Source: Papaver somniferum
Lineage: Eukaryota > Streptophyta > Magnoliopsida > Ranunculales > Papaveraceae
Direction: 5' to 3'
Assembly: GCF_003573695.1 (NCBI RefSeq)
Contig: NC_039358.1
Span: 230,095,560-230,159,559 of the forward strand
Length of the DNA stretch: 64,000 bases
The position numbers were made by a program, and so were the translations under genes. Positions 1 through 9,242 of the stretch are shown here, in pieces. Below the pieces are notes generated by a model, which was not told the DNA's origin, did not search any database, and worked only from the letters and a program-made list of their open reading frames with translations. Position 1 is the first letter of the stretch. Each line of letters opens with the position of its first letter.

Positions 1-179
1 GAATTTAGGCTAATTGGACAGTAAATTACAGTCTTGATGATATGTTGCATAAGGAAATTCTTTAGTACTTTCCATGTTAATGGTTTGATTTTATCTTCAT
101 CATTTAGACTAACTTAATACTGTAGCTAGCAATTCAGAAAAGAACATTTTGATGATTTCATGGATCAACTCGAGCTGCA

Positions 180-605
180 TCAATGCCACTCCCCTCTTCT
201 CTCCCAGTCGCTTCTATCCTTACGGTAGAGATAAGCTCCATCCCGACGGATAGACCACTGACAGTCACCACCGCAAAACCGTTTAAATTTGTTACCCAAA
301 AATCCAGATGTATAGTAAACATCAAACTTGCCGTCATACCACCGATGATCCTTGTTATCGTACCAACGCATATCACAAACAAAAAATGTAAAAGCAGGTA
401 CTACACCAAATTCCCAGTGCCATTCCTGCCCTTGATGTAGCAGACGTTGACCTAAATCGTCATTATCGTTAAAGCAATGGTAATCCAACACAACTTGATA
501 ACCTTGGATATCGTTTTTTACGTGAACCGTCACCTTCGCTGAACACTTACAAGCTAGAACTGAAAACAACAGACACAACAATAAACTTATACAGCTAGTA
601 CCCAT
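180..605 (-). CDS. S-protein homologue (Plant_S1 / SPH family), secreted cysteine-rich protein
   Basis: An intact intronless frame of 141 codons, ATG at 605-603 and TGA at 182-180. Residues 1-23 form a hydrophobic signal peptide (MGTSCISLLLCLLFSVLACK then CSA), so the product is probably secreted as about 118 residues. The mature part has four cysteines, C44, C77, C111 and C115, in the spacing expected of the family, with the conserved stretches VTVHVKND (25-32), DDLGQR (49-54) and the FFVCDMRWYD block (74-83). Length and single-exon structure fit the family. Known members are small secreted beta-sandwich proteins; the founder is the poppy stigma self-incompatibility determinant, but most homologues have no known role and many are reproductive or seedling expressed. 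A TATA box lies about 37 bp upstream of the ATG. No second S-protein gene is visible in the window. A role in self-incompatibility cannot be inferred from this sequence alone. Confidence 0.93.
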   Translation of the reverse strand: MGTSCISLLLCLLFSVLACKCSAKVTVHVKNDIQGYQVVLDYHCFNDNDDLGQRLLHQGQEWHWEFGVVPAFTFFVCDMRWYDNKDHRWYDGKFDVYYTSGFLGNKFKRFCGGDCQWSIRRDGAYLYRKDRSDWERRGEWH

Positions 606-641
606 TTTTGAATCTGAATGAGTATGAATTGCTGCTTATCG

Positions 642-650
642 ATATATATA
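642..650 (-). promoter_or_regulatory. TATA box of the S-protein homologue
   Basis: The minus strand reads TATATATC at this site, 37-45 bp upstream of the ATG at 605. That spacing implies a very short 5' leader. It is the only good TATA element in the 200 bp upstream of the gene. Confidence 0.6.
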
Positions 651-660
651 GACACACATA

Positions 661-806
661 ATGGTACATTGCAAATGGCATATTCCCTTCATATTAATTG
701 TTGGTTGTTTCTACAGAGGGTTATTGGTACATTGCAAATGGCATATTCCCTTCATATTAGTTGTTTGTTGTTTCTAAAGATTTCCGTATTAATTGTTTGT
801 TGTTTC
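661..806. repeat. 63-bp direct tandem repeat upstream of the S-protein homologue
   Basis: A block beginning tggtacattgcaaatgg at 662 recurs at 725, a period of 63 bp, with only a few substitutions over about 55 bp. A third, truncated unit (attaattgtttgttgtttc, about 788-806) follows. The repeat lies immediately upstream of the TATA box, so it may be part of the promoter. No function is shown by the sequence. Confidence 0.8.
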
Positions 807-904
807 CTGAGGTGGTTAAATGGATCGGAGTGGTACACCGGGTAACTGGTAGTATCGGCGAAAAAGCTTAGTGAACGCGACCGCGATGAGCTCTTATTGA
901 AGTC

Positions 905-925
905 CACGTGCGTGCCTAACACGTG
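905..925. promoter_or_regulatory. Pair of G-boxes (CACGTG) 15 bp apart
   Basis: CACGTG occurs at 905-910 and 920-925, the second inside ACACGTGT. They lie about 300 bp upstream of the S-protein homologue start codon. G-boxes bind bZIP and bHLH factors in plants. Two hexamers at 15-bp spacing are unlikely by chance in such AT-rich sequence, but regulation is inferred only. Confidence 0.4.
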
Positions 926-1092
926 TTAATTAGTTATTAAGCCGATGACACGGAGCAGAGGAGTAGTCAAATGAAATGACTCGTCCGAAAATAACTGGTA
1001 CAGCCAAATGCATGGATAACCTATCATATTATCCATGGATATCATTATAAATTTTAATATTTGATCTTAAACTTGACTAAGATGGTGATTTA

Positions 1093-1845
1093 GGTTGGGT
1101 TTGGTAGTGTTTTTATTTTTCCAAAAACACTTTCAAAACCTATATATGTCAATAATTTTTGAAATTGGTGTTTGGTGAAAAAAAATCAAAGTGCTATTTA
1201 TCCAAAGCATTTCCCAAATTCCTCAATTTTCAAAAGCTGGGGAGTAAGAGCTTTTAAAAGTTACAAAAGCATAAGCTTTGGTCTTACCTATATTTAATGC
1301 TTGATTTATCTTTTTGTCCTTATTTTATTTTATAAATAACAAAAGTTACCCTTAAACTTATATACAATCAATTTTGTATTTTGTATTTTTTATATTTTAA
1401 TATTATTATTTTTTATTTTCAAAATATTTCCTTTCATTTATCAATAATAACAATAAAAACAAATATTAAATAATTATTTAATTATTTTTAGTTTGATTTT
1501 TTGGTTGTAAACTATATATATACATATATATATATATTAAAAAGTGGTTAAGTAAAATAATTTTTTTAACAATCATAATAATAGTAACAATTAGTAAATT
1601 TAATATTAATTATTTTTAAACCCTATAAAACCGAATAAAACTATTTTCAAAGATATGTCTGTTTTTGTCACTTGCTACAACAACAATGATTGAATTTGAT
1701 ATTTTACCAAACACACTTTTGACTGTTTTTTTAATCAGCTTTAACTTTAGTTAATATTTTACCAAACGTCAAACTGTTTTTTTCTCACAGCAATGCACAA
1801 CAGATAAGTGCTTTTACAAAAGCTGCAGCAATACCAAACTAAGTC
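1093..1845. mobile_element. Harbinger/Tourist-type MITE, 753 bp
   Basis: The left end reads GGTTGGGTTTGGTAGTG and the right end, reverse complemented, GACTTAGTTTGGTATTGC, a degenerate terminal inverted repeat sharing TTTGGTA. TTA flanks the element on both sides (1090-1092 and 1846-1848), the 3-bp target duplication typical of PIF/Harbinger. The interior is AT-rich, with subterminal fragments such as accaaacacac and no coding frame. The inverted repeat is weak, so a hAT-like origin is a minor alternative. Confidence 0.5.
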
Positions 1846-2102
1846 TTAATATTCAATTACCAAACCCGAAGAACTTGGGGGGAGTGGTGGTGAGAGTTTA
1901 GGCTAAATATGGAAAATAACACTGAGTTTTGTTTACTCAATCTAAAAAAGAGTAACAAAATATTTGATTTGTGTAGTTGGGATGGGATCAAGGAAAAATT
2001 AGGTTGGAAAATAGGTAAAACCATAATTAATATTATCGTTTTCATTAAAATTAAATTTAGGGATTAAATTCTTTTCTACTATTATAATGACATTAATATT
2101 TT
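1846..2102. other. Spacer between MITE and SINE
   Basis: AT-rich sequence with no supported gene. The last 12 bases (cattaatatttt, 2091-2102) are the left target duplication of the adjoining SINE. Confidence 0.6.
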
Positions 2103-2256
2103 ATTTTTTTTGGATGCCCTAGATTAGTGGTCCCTAAACTACGTCCAAACTCTCTTTGAATTGGAGTGGATTTCAGCAATTACAGAATTCGAAGCCCTAC
2201 CTCCGTATTGAGAAGGAGCATGCCAACCACCAGACCACTAGGTGATTGGCCAATGG
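2103..2256 (-). mobile_element. tRNA-derived SINE, about 154 bp
   Basis: On the minus strand the head carries an A-box-like TAGTGGTCTGGTGG (2240-2227) and a B-box-like GGCTTCGAATTC (about 2196-2185), the internal RNA polymerase III promoter of tRNA-derived SINEs. The 3' end is A-rich (complement of the T run at 2103-2110). A perfect 12-bp target duplication, cattaatatttt, flanks it at 2091-2102 and 2257-2268. The element is short but complete, and the perfect duplication suggests a fairly recent insertion. Confidence 0.8.
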
Positions 2257-2444
2257 CATTAATATTTTTAAGCCATCAATTGTGCTACTCAAGTGATTAT
2301 GGTTGGTTATAAATTGATTATAGTCATAAATATAATAATTTGTGTTGTATATTGTTATTTCTTTTACCGTCTCTATTTTCAAATCACTTAGTGAATGGGT
2401 TCTTTTATTATTGTTAGGCAAAGATTGTTTGTATTTAAAAATTA

Positions 2445-2707
2445 CTTCCTTTGTCCAAATTATATAGGCGGAGAGTCAAAATATCTTAGGTTCAGGAAAA
2501 TTTAAGTTTAATAAAAATACATCATGTTTCTTGTTTTACCCCTTATTATATTCCCAATATTAGAAACATGAAGTTAATTGTGGCGATATCTACGCAAGAC
2601 TAATAAGGGCACACATGTCAAAAATAGCCTAGAAATATGAATTTCACCTATCTATATTTAGACAAGTAAAAAACACTTCTCCGCTTATATAACCTGGGCG
2701 GAGGGAG
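2445..2707. mobile_element. Stowaway-type (Tc1/mariner) MITE, 263 bp
   Basis: TA flanks both ends (2443-2444 and 2708-2709). The termini are inverted repeats: left CTTCCTTTGTCC followed by ATATAGGCGGAG, right (reverse complemented) CTCCCTCCGCCC followed by ATATAAGCGGAG. The CTCCCTCCG-type terminus with a TA duplication is diagnostic of plant Stowaway MITEs. There is no coding sequence. Shorter relics of the same terminus occur near 30,983 and 56,537. Confidence 0.8.
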
Positions 2708-2769
2708 TACTTGATTTTATTCTAACTTTGGTTTATATAGGGCATATGTATCAGTATCCGAAAATAAAT

Positions 2770-2935
2770 CAACAAGTGGGATTTAAGGAGGGAGGATTTC
2801 ATTACACTTTTATTCTCACATTATCTCACATGTTAAACGTATTTTTTCATGAACAAACACCAAATGGTACAGAACTTGAAGCTAATATTTTCAGGATATC
2901 TCCTTCTTATAAAACTCTACATACTTACCGAGAGT
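2770..2935 (+). repeat. Dispersed repeat, inverted copy near 12.2-12.4 kb
   Basis: The block containing ggagggaggatt, ttatctcacatgtt and gaagctaatatttt matches the reverse complement of about 12,230-12,365, which has ggagggaggatt, ctatctcacatatt and gaagctaatatttt. The two copies flank the large LTR element in opposite orientation. Family unknown. Confidence 0.6.
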
Positions 2936-3117
2936 TAATGAGTGCATTCTGAGACATAACAGAAACATCTACTACTTTGAAAATCAATCATTCAAACCTA
3001 ACATTTTTTACCATTTAAATTTAGATTAGTAGATGGGGAGGATTAGTATTTCAAAATATTCTCGTTTTTGGTAGGAACATAGGTCATGTTTGGGTTATTC
3101 CTTAAATAATCGTATAT

Positions 3118-5052
3118 TGGTGGCTCTCTAAAAGAGTCACAGAAATGATACCTGCAAGTGCACAGGGTCAGTTGCAGTGAGTGTGCAAGCAGGGTTTGTC
3201 CACAGGGACAAGGTGGGCATATATTGCTATTTTTGGTTTCTTGCTTCTTTTGCTAACTTGTTCTTAGGGGAAGTGAACAGTGAGGTTGTGTGGTGTTATT
3301 AACACCACAGTGGACAATTGATGGGCTGTAGAGACAGCAATGGAACAAGAGAAAAAAATTGAAGGAAAACAGAAAAATAAAAGTGGACAGTGAAGGTGGA
3401 TGAGTGAAGATGTTATGGATGAAATAGGTGAGAACTAGGGGTTTGAATTCACCCTAGCTTAAGCTATGCATTCTCCTATAGACATGTTAAACTCAACTAT
3501 GTTCTATTATTTCCAAAGCACTAATTGTCTTTCTAAGGTACAACTAGTCAAAAGATTATGAATTCAGCTTCAGTTGCAGCTTATCAACAGCTCATGAACC
3601 TAACTACAAAGTATACTAGGCATACATTGTGAGAGTGATCTGTCACTAAACTAAGTTCATTCAAACTTGCTTAACATTCAGGAATACTACACAACAGGGC
3701 TAGGGCCTCGTCAAGTTTTAAACAGGAAATTAAACTAACTAACATGTGAGAAACAAAAATTGAAAGATGGAATTAAACAGAAAAGAACAAACATGAACAG
3801 AAATTGAAGAACCCTAAATATTAAATTGAAAATTAAAACTAAAATTAAACAGTGATTAACCCAAATTTGGGGGTATCTCGGCTAACCAAGAACACCCCGA
3901 AATTTCTCTACACACTCTCTATTTATAGCATACAAAATACCCAATTTTTGTGAGCCCTAATTTTGAAATTAGGATTTTGAAAATCCGAAATTTACTCACC
4001 AACTCTCTGATTTCGCCTTGACCCATGCTTCATCTCTGTTTCCTGTTCTTATCCATGCGCCTATTGATGCAATTGCTCCCTAATTTGAGGTATTTTATCA
4101 ACCCTCACCTAGGTCAGTTGGTGAGAGGGGTTAAAGCACTTCGAATTAGGGGGATGGGTCGTGTCGGGTTTGGTGAAGATGTGATAGTACTGCAGAGGTG
4201 AGGTGGGAGAGATGGTGGAGTTGATGGAGGTGGTGGAGTTGCAGACGGGGTATGGGGGTGAAGAAGATGAAGGTCGGCTGGAGAAGAAAACGATTTGGGT
4301 TTTCTTTTGGCTTTGTTTGGGAAATAGGGTTAGGTAGATTCGGTGTGATGCGGAACATCAAGTTTCGATGTCTTGAAATTCTGAGCCGTGGATATGAAGC
4401 TGATAGAATGATCCAACGGCGAGAAATGATGAGGCTAGTAGCGACCGTTGGATTGTGTGATACAACGAAATCAACGGTGCGAGATGGAGTTAGGTGATGT
4501 AGTGTTAAACGGAAGTATCGAGATTTGATGCACATGCATAGGAGCGACCGTAGGACTCAAATGCAATCTAATCTGAAGGCTTGGAATTTAAGCGCTATGG
4601 TGTTTGACAAGGACTTCAGATTTTGATGCATGATGAAGGAGCGACCGTAGGATTTCTATGTAATCCCATCTAACGTCTGAGAATGGAGGCGGTTATGGAT
4701 ATAGAAAATGGGTTTGGGTAAGGGTTTTGGGCCTTGGGTATGCCAAGCCCATATCTTCTTTAAGAACAAATCTTCCTTCTTGAGCCCATTTCTAGTCTTT
4801 TGGGTTTATGCGCACCATTCTTTGCGGCTTCCTTGCATAATTTCTTCCGGCTTTTCACTACTTTTCTGCTCTTTTCGCTCCGCAATTCATCCAAACTTTA
4901 TTTATTACCTAAAAATATAAAATTAAGAAAAATATTTATTCTTGAAAACAATGAAAATACAGAATATGGGATAAAATGTAGAATTAACGCACAAAAGATG
5001 AGTTAAATGCCAAGAAAAATATATAGAAATATGCACTTTTTAGCACTCATCA
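3118..5052 (-). repeat. 3' LTR of the 3.1-11.8 kb element (1,935 bp)
   Basis: Plus-strand boundaries are tggtggctctc at 3118 and agcactcatca ending at 5052. About 1 kb of U3 (4,000-5,052) aligns well with 10,880-11,846, for example cttctttaagaaca then cttgagcccatt. The half nearer 3118 aligns only in short blocks such as gcaagtgcac. The copy is about 670 bp shorter than its partner. Confidence 0.85.
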
Positions 5053-5066
5053 AATACCCCCAAACC
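5053..5066 (-). promoter_or_regulatory. Polypurine tract of the 3.1-11.8 kb element
   Basis: On the minus strand the sequence next to the 3' LTR is GTTTGGGGGTATT, then TGATGAGTGC begins the LTR. Similar G-runs recur on the minus strand at about 6217-6227 and 6594-6605 inside the element. Confidence 0.75.
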
Positions 5067-5070
5067 TGAA

Positions 5071-5092
5071 TTTTACTTGTCCTCAAGTAAAA
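5071..5092. other. Perfect 9-bp stem-loop next to the polypurine tract
   Basis: Arms TTTTACTTG (5071-5079) and CAAGTAAAA (5084-5092) enclose the loop TCCT. A second hairpin with the same loop but different arms lies at 6234-6253. Confidence 0.8.
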
Positions 5093-5649
5093 CAAAACTA
5101 AGGAAATCCTACATATACCACTGTCGCTGGTCTCTCGAATGCATTTAGCGTATGCACTAAGCCTTTTAAACCACTAAGTGTCCCTAGTGGACGAGTGAAG
5201 TCTCGTGAAGGTTTGCTTAGAACGTACCTACAAAGTTCTAGGTCAAAATATGAGCTCAGATTCCATGAAACGTGACATGTGCAAGACAGTTTAAGCTCAC
5301 AGCAAAGGAATATGTCAATCTAGCTGTCAAAGGCACAATCCTAGCACTGATAACAACTAAAGACATGTGATAGGAGTGTAAAGTGTATCTACACATGTGT
5401 AAAGAAAGATCTGAAGTTATGACTACTAATCACCAAGAGATAGTTTCTCATGCTAAGAACCGAGGTCGAAATCTAGCTAGCTGTCCGGACTTTACGACAA
5501 TTGTGAATGAGTAGGAGGTATTTCACAATCACTCGCGTTGTACATCAATGGCATGCACCCTTCCTTGCTTAATAAAACAAAAAAATGACTCTTTACATGA
5601 CTCTTATTTATTTATTTATTTTTGTATGGAATTGATAAAATACTTGATT

Positions 5650-5667
5650 TTTTTTTTTTTTTTTTTT

Positions 5668-5703
<36 letters not shown>

Positions 5704-5704
5704 C
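5650..5704. repeat. Poly(T) tract
   Basis: About 55 bases almost entirely T, broken by a single GTA. On the element's own strand this is poly(A). Confidence 0.85.
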
Positions 5705-6216
5705 AAAGATGAACATAAATTTTGATCTTTACAACATTGACATTTTTGATATATGTACAAAAAGAAAGAAAGAAAAAAAAATTACATGACTCTTAGCAAG
5801 AGGTAGCCCTTTTTGATGCACCCAGTAAAATTCGATGGTTGTCTTTCTTAATGTAACCTCCACCTTCTATCCCAACCAACCAAAGAACAAGCTAGTCAAG
5901 TTTCGTTCAGTATTCTAAAGTGATTGGCAATCGTAACTTCCTATCAAACACCTTGAAGATCGAGGCTATACATGTATTGGTAGATCGTGCGCGTGCAAGT
6001 TTCTTATCACTATGTGAAATGTGCTAGAATAAAGTGCCCAATCGTTCTAGACTAAGAACCCTACGTATAACATATGCACATAAATCAATTTCAAGGTAAA
6101 TGAGCTCCATTTTTATGATTTTCATTTTTTAATTTTTTTTGGAATTTTTTAAATTTTTTCAAAAAGAGGGAGTTCTTGTTTTCAATTATGGCATATTATC
6201 AAAGTATCTACTTTTC

Positions 6217-6253
6217 ACCCCCAAACCTAAACTAAACATTGTCCTCAATGTTT
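6217..6253 (-). other. Internal polypurine-like site with stem-loop
   Basis: The minus strand carries GGTTTGGGGGTG (6228-6217) beside a perfect 8-bp hairpin: AAACATTG (6234-6241), loop TCCT, CAATGTTT (6246-6253). The arrangement repeats the one next to the true 3' LTR. Confidence 0.65.
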
Positions 6254-6385
6254 CAAAATATGAACAAAATTATAATACAACATATGAAGAGGATCATGTT
6301 GAGTAGAGAAAAAGGAAAGAGAATACCCGATTTCGGCGAAAGCAATATTAGAACTCCGTTATTCAAGGCAAGAATCCAACATATG

Positions 6386-8158
6386 TCAGCCGAGATCATA
6401 TTGGATTAGCAAAATATATACAAAAGGATTTTTAAAATTTTTATCTACTGGATTATATACAAAAAATTCACCATACACTAACAATCTAAAGAGTTGAGGA
6501 TCAACCCAAAAGACAAAGTGTAGAGGTTTCAACAGCTTCACACAATAATAATAGGAAAGAAACGCAAGTGAAACTGTGAAACAAAATGAGCTACCCCCAA
6601 ACCTGGATTTTTCAACGGATAAAATTTTGGAAACAAAATCTCGCAGTTTTGGGGGTTCATCATGCACAAGGTCTAGCTCGAAATGAACTGTGCTAGGGAC
6701 GGGCAAACATGCTAATTCCAACTGTGGTTCCTCAAATGTATTATACTTAGAAGCAAAATAGTCCAAGAGGACTTGGGAAGCACACAGTTCCAAACCTAGG
6801 TTGGGCATTCTCAGAAAAATTGGTTTGACAATATCGGTACAAACCAAATCTAGGTTGGATGGAAGGCCATCAGATTGTGACTCATGTAGGAAGATAGGCA
6901 CATCATTATTAATCACATCAACATCTCCTAAGTCTTCTACAAGTGTCACAACACAAAAAAAAAAAAAAAATCAAACAGTCATCTCATCATCGGCAAGATC
7001 ACAATCAGAGTCATCAACATCATCAACAGATTCATTCTCATGCATCGGCAAATCAGGAGAAATATCACAATGTGACCTAGGTAGAGAATCAGACACATCA
7101 AAATATTTTCATGCATATTAGTGTCTACAGAAGATTCAACTATTCCTATGTCATTCTCATCTTCACAGAATAATTGTACGAATCCCATGTCAATATCAAA
7201 ATCATATGAATTACAATGAGTATTAGAAAGAACAACATGCATGAAGGTCGAGGGCGAGAAGCCATATGTTTTTGAACCAACAGGTTCCACAATATTTTCA
7301 TGTTCTTCTAACATATCATCATAATCATCATCATGGTAGCATGCATATTGGTCCTCATTAACAGTGGTGGTGTCATTAGTCGATTCATGTTCCTCTAAAT
7401 TAGGTTCATATTCAACATTATTTACATGAATGGGACTAGACACTTCATTAGGGACAACATACATTTCCTCATGAATTTCCTCATTTTGTAGGTGAAGCAA
7501 AATCTGATCTAAATATGCATGAATTCGTGATGTAGATCTATCATAGTCTTGCTTGCAGAGTCTTAAAGCTTCTGTGGTGGAGTCTAAATTCATGGGAGTA
7601 CCAAATTCTTCATGTTCAAATTGTGGTGAATGGTACATGTGTGCATGGTCATTAGGGTTTACAAAATATTGATCGCAACCCTCAAAGGATTGATTATGGT
7701 CCCAATGACTACCATCCTCACAATTTATGGGCATTTCATACCTTGGATTTTCTCTAGATTGCCTAAAATTATGCAAAATATGACAATTCTCAACAGGGTG
7801 GTCTAAACTACCACATGCGGGACATGCATAGATTTCAGGTTGCCTAAGAAAATAGATGTGACAGATTCCTCATGTGATTGCATTTCTAAAGCTGCGATTC
7901 GAGCTTCTAATTGATCCATAAGTGATGATTGTGTGAGTGAGGCTCTAGCAGAATGTTCATTTTCACGTTGCGATGAATGATGCATGTATAGTTATTAGGG
8001 TTCATGTATTGAGGCTCGGGACTTTGAAAATGTCCATAATAATTCCTATAACTATTGACATCATGGAATGGAGGAGGATCACAATGTGAATTTGGCCCGT
8101 AAGCAAGTTCTCTAAGTGTTTTGTTTCCACTCCCCAAAGCAGGCCAAAATCTAGACAT
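6386..8158 (-). pseudogene. Decayed gag of the non-autonomous gypsy-type element
   Basis: Four overlapping or adjoining open stretches (8158-7907, 7985-7803, 7850-6979 and 6949-6386) read as one broken gag-like protein. The first part has a proline- and asparagine-rich start, then a short coiled-coil-like segment (MDQLEARIAALEMQSHEE). A frameshift near 7845 leads into a CCHC zinc knuckle, CPACGSLDHPVENC, encoded at 7824-7783 and exactly CX2CX4HX4C. An acidic, histidine-rich stretch follows. The 6949-6386 part ends in a hydrophobic segment containing FWVDPQLFRLLVYG. Breaks lie near 7990, 7845 and 6960, the last at a poly(A/T) run. No pol domain follows. The knuckle supports a gag identity; the downstream part is unassigned. 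Confidence 0.7.
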
Positions 8159-8469
8159 GATTGGCTCAAAAGCTAAGTAACTATGTACAAAGCTCAGAAT
8201 TTGGTTTTTAAAGGGTTTGGATTTTTGGGAAAAATTTGGTTTTGCTGGGAGACATTTGGTTTTGTCGGGTTTGAAAAGAAATTTGGTTTTTAATGGGTTT
8301 GGATTTTTGGGAAAAATTTGGTTTTGGTGGGATAAAAGAAAAAAAAAAAAAATTTGGTTGTTAATGTGGAAGCAAAATAAAATTTGGTTTTAAAATTTGG
8401 GAGCAAGTAAAAATTTTGGTTTTTAAAGAGGGAGAAAAATTTTGGTTTTTTTTTTGAAATTAGGAGCAA

Positions 8470-8500
<31 letters not shown>

Positions 8501-9205
8501 TAGCCTAGCATAAATTATCACACCCTACAAAAGAAAATAAAAACAACAATAAATAATTACAAGCCCATAAAAGAAAAATAAAAATAAAAATAATTATTAC
8601 AAGCCCAAATTAAAAAATAAAGAACAACAAAAATTATTACAAGCCCACAAATTAAAAATGGAAGCCCACAGGTTGGGTTCTCTTAATGGGTTTAGGCTTA
8701 CCTATAAAGCACAGCCCAGCTGTTCGGTTTGGTTGCAAAAGCCCAGTTGGGCTATGGATCGTCCTAAGCTTTGGCTTTTCTATGGCCCAGTTGGGCTTTG
8801 GTTCAACTTCTTCACCTTCTGCAGCTTACAGCCCAGTTGGGCTTTGGGTCTTCCTAAATTTTTGTTGGAGAGGCCCAGTTGGGCTTTGGCTCTCAACAAC
8901 AAGCTCAGACCAGCAGGCAGCAGCAGCAGATCAGCAGCAGGACCAGGAGCAGTAGAGGCAACAGGAACAACTTCAGCAACAGCAGCCCAGCAGCTCCAGC
9001 AAGGGCAGCTGCAACAACAGCAGGGGCAACAGCTTCAGCAACAGCAGCTGCAAGCAAGAGAAACATCACCAGTTCAGTGCAGCAACAATGCCTAACAGTA
9101 ACAGCCCAACAGGAGTTTCAGCAAGCAGCAAGGCAATGCACCTGTTGGTTTCAGAAGAGAATAATCAGCAAGCAAGAGCAAAAGCAAAGAAAGAAAAAGC
9201 AATTT
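8159..9205 (-). other. 5' untranslated region of the gypsy-type element, with low-complexity repeats
   Basis: From 8200 to 8470 the plus strand repeats variants of aaatttggtttttaa with a period of roughly 30-60 bp, followed by a T run (8468-8495). From 8900 to 9060 it is dense in CAG/CAA triplets. Glutamine-rich plus-strand frames result, but they oppose the element's strand, so I treat this as non-coding leader between primer site and gag. Confidence 0.6.
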
Positions 9206-9236
9206 CGCCGCTACCGAGTCCCCGGTAGCGGCGCCA
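9206..9236 (-). promoter_or_regulatory. Primer binding site (tRNA-Asp-like) inside a perfect hairpin
   Basis: On the minus strand, six bases after the 5' LTR end (CCACCA), comes TGGCGCCGCTACCGGGGA (about 9236-9219). It matches the complement of the 3' end of a plant tRNA-Asp at most positions. The site overlaps a perfect 10-bp inverted repeat: CGCCGCTACC at 9206-9215 and GGTAGCGGCG at 9224-9233 with an 8-base loop. Confidence 0.8.
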
Positions 9237-9242
9237 AAAACT

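Larger units (their letters stand above)
5093..6385. other. Non-coding 3' internal region of the 3.1-11.8 kb element
   Basis: No coding frame is recognisable. It holds two very long T runs separated by GTA (about 5650-5704) and an internal polypurine-like site at 6217-6227. In element orientation it lies between gag and the 3' LTR, where pol would be in an autonomous relative. Confidence 0.6.

Noticed and set aside
183..440. Antisense open frames over the S-protein homologue
   Set aside because: They are shadows of the intact minus-strand gene, which has signal peptide, cysteines and TATA box.
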